A DNA stretch of 64,000 nucleotides from DRVV01 sp038868255 (GTDB taxonomy: Archaea > Thermoproteota > Bathyarchaeia > Bathyarchaeales > Bathycorpusculaceae): the NCBI GenBank assembly GCA_038868255.1, contig JAWCTJ010000002.1:1-64000 (forward strand). The letters run 5' to 3'. Made by a program: the position numbers and the translations under genes. This document shows positions 61,066 through 64,000 of this stretch, piece by piece (within the stretch, counting starts at the first letter, position 1; the number at the start of each line of letters is the position of its first letter). The notes beneath the pieces are model-generated. The model did not search any database. It saw only the letters and a program-made list of their open reading frames with translations, and was not told the origin of the DNA.

Positions 61066-61491
61066 TTATAACCGTGCTTTAGCTTTTTTCAACAGCATCG
61101 CGGAGAGGGTGAGCAGTAAAATATGGACCACCGCGATCATCACAGTCTCATACAGCGCTCCTGTATAGCTGAACCTTACTAACCGTTCACATGGAAAAAT
61201 GTAGCCTATTAAGGCGGCTATAGCTGAAACCGCCATCAGCCGTGAGGATTTTGATTCTCTATGGGTTAATAATGCCACCAAATTCATGCTTAGGGATAAT
61301 GTGAAGAAGGCTATAGCTGACGCGTATATCGTGGCCGTGTAACGCATTCTCTCAATAGGAGTTTCCACCAGGTCAACCAAATGTAAATAGTATAAGGTTA
61401 TCATAAAAAGAGTCAACGCGGCGGCCAAAGAACCCGCAAGTAAGGCAGGTTTGAATGATGCTCTTTTCATGAACCGGCTCCCTGCATTCAT
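61066..61491 (-). CDS. Four-helix membrane protein, unknown function
   Basis: 141 residues with four hydrophobic stretches (PALLAGSLAAALTLFMI, ATIYASAIAFFTLSL, LMAVSAIAALIGYIF, ETVMIAVVHILLLTL) and basic ends. An internal ATG at 61470 (MKRASF), with GGGAG before it, is a good alternative start. No family recognised. Same strand as the transporter-like gene upstream with 18 bp between. Confidence 0.65.
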   Translation of the reverse strand: MNAGSRFMKRASFKPALLAGSLAAALTLFMITLYYLHLVDLVETPIERMRYTATIYASAIAFFTLSLSMNLVALLTHRESKSSRLMAVSAIAALIGYIFPCERLVRFSYTGALYETVMIAVVHILLLTLSAMLLKKAKARL

Positions 61492-61509
61492 TTTATGCGT
61501 CTTTGGAAT

Positions 61510-62244
61510 TTAACCTTGCCTTAGAGGCTGAATAATTTTGCCAACCATCATAGCTATGGTTGCGGCGAGAATCGACTGTCCACCGTTAACGGAAATGTTC
61601 GCTATGGCGTCAACCTTAACATTAAAAATCGCCGGCATGATGAGGGCTTCATATAATAAGTAGCCTAAAACTATAAGAAGGCAGCCGCTCAGCAATGGAG
61701 CACCAGCCCATTCACCGCGTCCTACTTCCTTGAATTCCATGAGCATTATTATAATAATTATAATAGCGCTTGCCGCAATCCAGCACCAGCTGGGTATGTA
61801 AATGCTCTGCGCCCATAATCCCTCAAACTCTAGGATCCGCTCTCCTAAAAAGAAAGTTTTAGTGTACCCCAGGTAGATTTCACCTGAAAACTTGAGCACT
61901 CCAACAAGCCCAAACAACAAGGCCAGAATTATGCTTGATGCAAGATTTACAATCCTGTTCTTAAGAATCTTGGTTTTGCTTATGGTGAAGCCTGCTAGGG
62001 ATTTAATCATCAAAGAAGCCAATGCATAGTGGGGATAACCCAATAGAAGACTTGCAGATGAAAATCCAACTCCACCCACAAAGGCAGATTCAAAGGGTTC
62101 CAGCAGAAGACATGCGGTGAAGAAAATTGGTTCTCCAAAGGTGAAAAGCCCCATAGAGGTAAATGATGTAACAAATAATGCTGATGCAAAGCACACAAGT
62201 CCCGTGGTGATTATTGCCGCCAATATTTTCCTTATATTAAACAA
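61510..62244 (-). CDS. Membrane protein, possible ECF-type substrate-binding (S) component
   Basis: 244 residues from TTG at 62244 (LFNIRKILAAI), which I prefer because an upstream start at 62340 would overlap the bacterioferritin gene. Six to seven hydrophobic helices; the pattern GEPIFFTACLLLEPFESAFVG and LLLGYPHYALASLMIKSLAGF recalls S components of energy-coupling-factor transporters, which have a small membrane protein next to them. No ATPase gene nearby; the assignment is weak. Confidence 0.6.
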   Translation of the reverse strand: MFNIRKILAAIITTGLVCFASALFVTSFTSMGLFTFGEPIFFTACLLLEPFESAFVGGVGFSSASLLLGYPHYALASLMIKSLAGFTISKTKILKNRIVNLASSIILALLFGLVGVLKFSGEIYLGYTKTFFLGERILEFEGLWAQSIYIPSWCWIAASAIIIIIIMLMEFKEVGRGEWAGAPLLSGCLLIVLGYLLYEALIMPAIFNVKVDAIANISVNGGQSILAATIAMMVGKIIQPLRQG

Positions 62245-62320
62245 GCATAAGCACCACTGTAACAGTCCCGTCCTAAAACTATAATAAAATTGGGATGAAT
62301 ATGTTAGTCTTCTCTGTACT

Positions 62321-62740
62321 CTAGAGATCCTCAAGTACACTTGTGAAGAAGTCGTGATGTTCTTCCTCGTCCCTTAATATTCCTTCGAATATTGTGGCTG
62401 TGGTTTGGTCTTTTTCCTTGCGGGCTTGTTCAATTATCTCCTTGTAAAGTGTTATTGCTTTTTCCTCGTCCTTCACGTTCTGCTCAATCATCTCCCTCAA
62501 TGCTTTGCCAACAATGATCTCCGTGGGCTTGGTTGTAGGGGTTCCACCTAAGTAAACAAGTCTTTCAGCGATGGCTTCCGCATGTTTCATCTCTGTTATG
62601 GCTATTTTCTCCAGTTCACTTTGCACTGCGAATCCCTTAACACCGCTCCATTGTACATGCTGCCACATATACTGTATGGAAACCTGCAGTTCTCTTGCTA
62701 TTGCATCGTTCAGCATTTCTAAAAGCTTTTTAGAAACCAT
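62321..62740 (-). CDS. Bacterioferritin-like ferritin-family protein
   Basis: 139 residues from ATG at 62740, chosen for GGGAGGTG 6 bases upstream. Four-helix bundle with ligands ARELQVSIQY (Glu), EMKHAEAIA (ExxH), DEEKAITLY (Glu) and RDEEEHHDFF (ExxH): a complete di-iron site. Oxidises and stores iron or protects DNA. Follows another ferritin-like gene and flavodoxin on the same strand. Confidence 0.87.
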   Translation of the reverse strand: MVSKKLLEMLNDAIARELQVSIQYMWQHVQWSGVKGFAVQSELEKIAITEMKHAEAIAERLVYLGGTPTTKPTEIIVGKALREMIEQNVKDEEKAITLYKEIIEQARKEKDQTTATIFEGILRDEEEHHDFFTSVLEDL

Positions 62741-62813
62741 ACATTTCACCTCCCCTTTATTATTTCGTAACAATACTACGCTAACTAGGAAAGGGGAATT
62801 TAATGGGTGTTCA

Positions 62814-63293
62814 TCACCCACCTGGGCTCCCGTGAAATGGAACGTTCTTCCAGAGAATTTCCCACCAATCATCTTCGGTTATGGTTTCACCGTGAACCAG
62901 AATTTCTAAGATGTCCTTCAACAGCCTGTGATGTCTTTTCTCATCCTCCAGTATCGCCGTTAGGAGCAGCTTAACTTTCTCGTTTTCCACATGCGTAAGC
63001 TCAGCGCTTATCCTGCCTATGAGTTCCGCCTCTATCCTTATGTGTTTCTCAATCAGGCTTTTCTGCATATCAAGCTGCTCCTGGGTAAGCGCCTTCTGCG
63101 CTGTGGTTAGAAGCATCAAGGCGGAGCCATACATTTCAGCATGTTTAAGCGAGTCCAGCGATATTCCATATAGAACGCTTTTTACGGGCTGGTTTTCCAT
63201 GCCTTTCAATGCTTCGTTAAGCGAGTTCACTATTTCTCTTTCAACCTTAATCTGTGCTTCAATAAACCTTATCAGGTCATTTTTTGAGATCAT
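62814..63293 (-). CDS. Second ferritin-like protein
   Basis: 159 residues. Helix 1 IKVEREIVNSL (Glu), helix 2 SLDSLKHAEMY (H51), helix 3 HIRIEAELIG (Glu), helix 4 LEDEKRHHRLL (H121): a di-iron ferritin-like bundle of rubrerythrin type without the rubredoxin part. The C-terminus has a Trp-rich tail (DDWWEILWKNVPF). 20 bp after the flavodoxin gene. Its helices match the tail of the GT2 synthase at 46 kb. Confidence 0.78.
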   Translation of the reverse strand: MISKNDLIRFIEAQIKVEREIVNSLNEALKGMENQPVKSVLYGISLDSLKHAEMYGSALMLLTTAQKALTQEQLDMQKSLIEKHIRIEAELIGRISAELTHVENEKVKLLLTAILEDEKRHHRLLKDILEILVHGETITEDDWWEILWKNVPFHGSPGG

Positions 63294-63313
63294 TCATTCA
63301 CGTCCCGGCAAAG

Positions 63314-63760
63314 CTACTGTTTAGGTACTGCGGTTTTTTCAGCGATTTTTCTACCGAGTTCTCTGCATTTCTCTAGTCCTGTATGGTCAGGAGTGTATCT
63401 TATTAGAAGCGGAGGCTCTATCACGTTCATTTCGAAGCGGTTTTTCATAATTTCAAGAACCAGCTTTGGGGCTTCACCACTCCATCCGTAGGAGCCGAAG
63501 GCCGCGCCAACCTTGCCCTTAAGATTGATGTTTTTGACTGCGGCTTCCTCAAAAAGCCCCTTTATGTCAGATGTAGTGTCATGATGGTATGTGGGTGTTC
63601 CAACGGCTATTGCATCGTATTCCTGCAGCATTTCCGGTGTAGCCCTGTAAGTTAATTCCACCTCTAATCCCGGTATGGATTTTGCGCCTTCAGCTACGGC
63701 GTTAGCCATTTTCTCAGTGTTTCCAGTCCTGCTGTAGTAGAGAATCAGTATTTTAGGCAT
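63314..63760 (-). CDS. Flavodoxin
   Basis: 148 residues from ATG at 63760 after GGTGGTGAT. FMN phosphate loop YSRTGNTEKMA at residues 9-19, then GTPTYHHDT and GSYGWSGEAP isoalloxazine loops. A short-chain electron carrier. 14 bp after the superoxide dismutase gene, so it is probably co-transcribed with it. Confidence 0.92.
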   Translation of the reverse strand: MPKILILYYSRTGNTEKMANAVAEGAKSIPGLEVELTYRATPEMLQEYDAIAVGTPTYHHDTTSDIKGLFEEAAVKNINLKGKVGAAFGSYGWSGEAPKLVLEIMKNRFEMNVIEPPLLIRYTPDHTGLEKCRELGRKIAEKTAVPKQ

Positions 63761-63774
63761 TTTTATCACCACCA

Positions 63775-64000
63775 TTACTCAAGAGTCCCTTCCAGTCTCC
63801 TGCTCACTTCGTCCCAGTTCACGATGTTCCAGAAGGCTTCCACGAAATCAGCCCTTTTGTTTTTGTAGTCTATGTAGTAGGCGTGTTCAAACAGATCTAA
63901 AACCATGAGAATTGGAAAAGCTGGATACACGTTGGTGTTATGCTTCTCTATCTGCATTATCAGCAGGCGGCCGGTGCTTCTGCAAAGGGTTAGCGCAGCC
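63775..64000 (-). CDS. sodA: Iron/manganese superoxide dismutase (C-terminal part)
   Basis: The frame is open to the right edge of the window; the last ~75 residues are visible. It holds TGRLLIMQIEKHN and VLDLFEHAYYIDYKN, where the Asp and His are metal ligands. The end (FWNIVNWDEVSRRL) is typical. Iron, manganese or either may be used; this cannot be told from the C-terminus. First gene of the oxidative-stress operon as seen here. Confidence 0.93.
   Translation of the reverse strand, partial: AALTLCRSTGRLLIMQIEKHNTNVYPAFPILMVLDLFEHAYYIDYKNKRADFVEAFWNIVNWDEVSRRLEGTLE

Noticed and set aside
1..64000. CRISPR arrays, insertion sequences, integrase or phage genes
   Set aside because: No spaced direct repeats, transposase motifs or terminal repeats were noticed in reading; subtle repeats could escape without a dot plot.

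Overview
The window reads as a stretch of an archaeal chromosome from the TACK side of the tree, most plausibly Bathyarchaeia or a close relative. That placement is inference from gene content: archaeal-type information genes (family B DNA polymerase with an N-terminal PCNA-binding motif, topoisomerase VI A and B, archaeal topoisomerase I, RadB, aIF5B, ABCE1, two thermosome subunits), CDP-archaeol synthase, an AglB/STT3 oligosaccharyltransferase, type IV pilins of archaeal type, and a TackOD1-type zinc-ribbon protein. GTG and TTG starts are frequent, TATA boxes with short leaders are visible, and Shine-Dalgarno motifs are present at some genes. No insertion sequence, CRISPR array, prophage or attachment site was seen.

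Layout. 0-2.9 kb: end of an archaeal type IV pilus operon (TadC/FlaJ membrane protein, a pilin, a very large pilin-like protein). 2.9-10.6 kb: TackOD1 protein, a 51-residue zinc-ribbon protein, an endonuclease IV-like TIM barrel, two tandem MoeA genes, agmatinase and an rRNA m5C methyltransferase. 10.7-23.7 kb: replication, repair and glycosylation (PolB, GlcNAc-1-P transferase-like protein, AglB, topoisomerase I, CarS, RadB, an RNase H-fold protein overlapping a Clp1/Grc3 kinase, endonuclease III). 23.7-31.8 kb: UbiD decarboxylase, CBS protein, Sua5, thermosome 1, phosphoribosyltransferase, KEOPS Cgi121, THUMP protein, asparaginase. 31.9-39 kb: a 24-residue Glu/Trp microprotein, ABCE1, Topo VI B-A, aIF5B. 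39.4-45.5 kb: racemase-like protein, radical SAM protein, MoaD-like carrier, MntP, thermosome 2, tRNA-Glu(CTC), DUF2284 protein.

46-52 kb looks like a surface or exopolysaccharide cluster: a cellulose-synthase-like GT2 protein whose C-terminal tail resembles a degenerate ferritin-like bundle, a membrane-anchored secreted protein and a beta-helix surface protein. 52-60 kb is the most unusual part: a coiled-coil protein with a YdjI-like SPFH/zinc-ribbon protein, an arrestin-like zinc-ribbon protein, an erythrin-VIT iron transporter, a zinc-ribbon/DUF4342 protein, a rhomboid protease divergent from a membrane-tethered winged-helix protein, and a secreted coiled-coil protein. I read this as a candidate archaeal envelope-stress island. 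60-64 kb carries an alcohol dehydrogenase, membrane proteins and a compact minus-strand oxidative-stress operon (superoxide dismutase, flavodoxin, two ferritin-like proteins).

Functional threads: Sua5 and Cgi121 both serve tRNA t6A synthesis; GPT-like protein and AglB serve N-glycosylation; the MoeA pair and the MoaD-like protein serve molybdenum/tungsten cofactor or sulfur transfer; UbiD and CarS fit archaeal lipid synthesis; Er-VIT, the two ferritin-like proteins and superoxide dismutase point to iron and oxygen handling.
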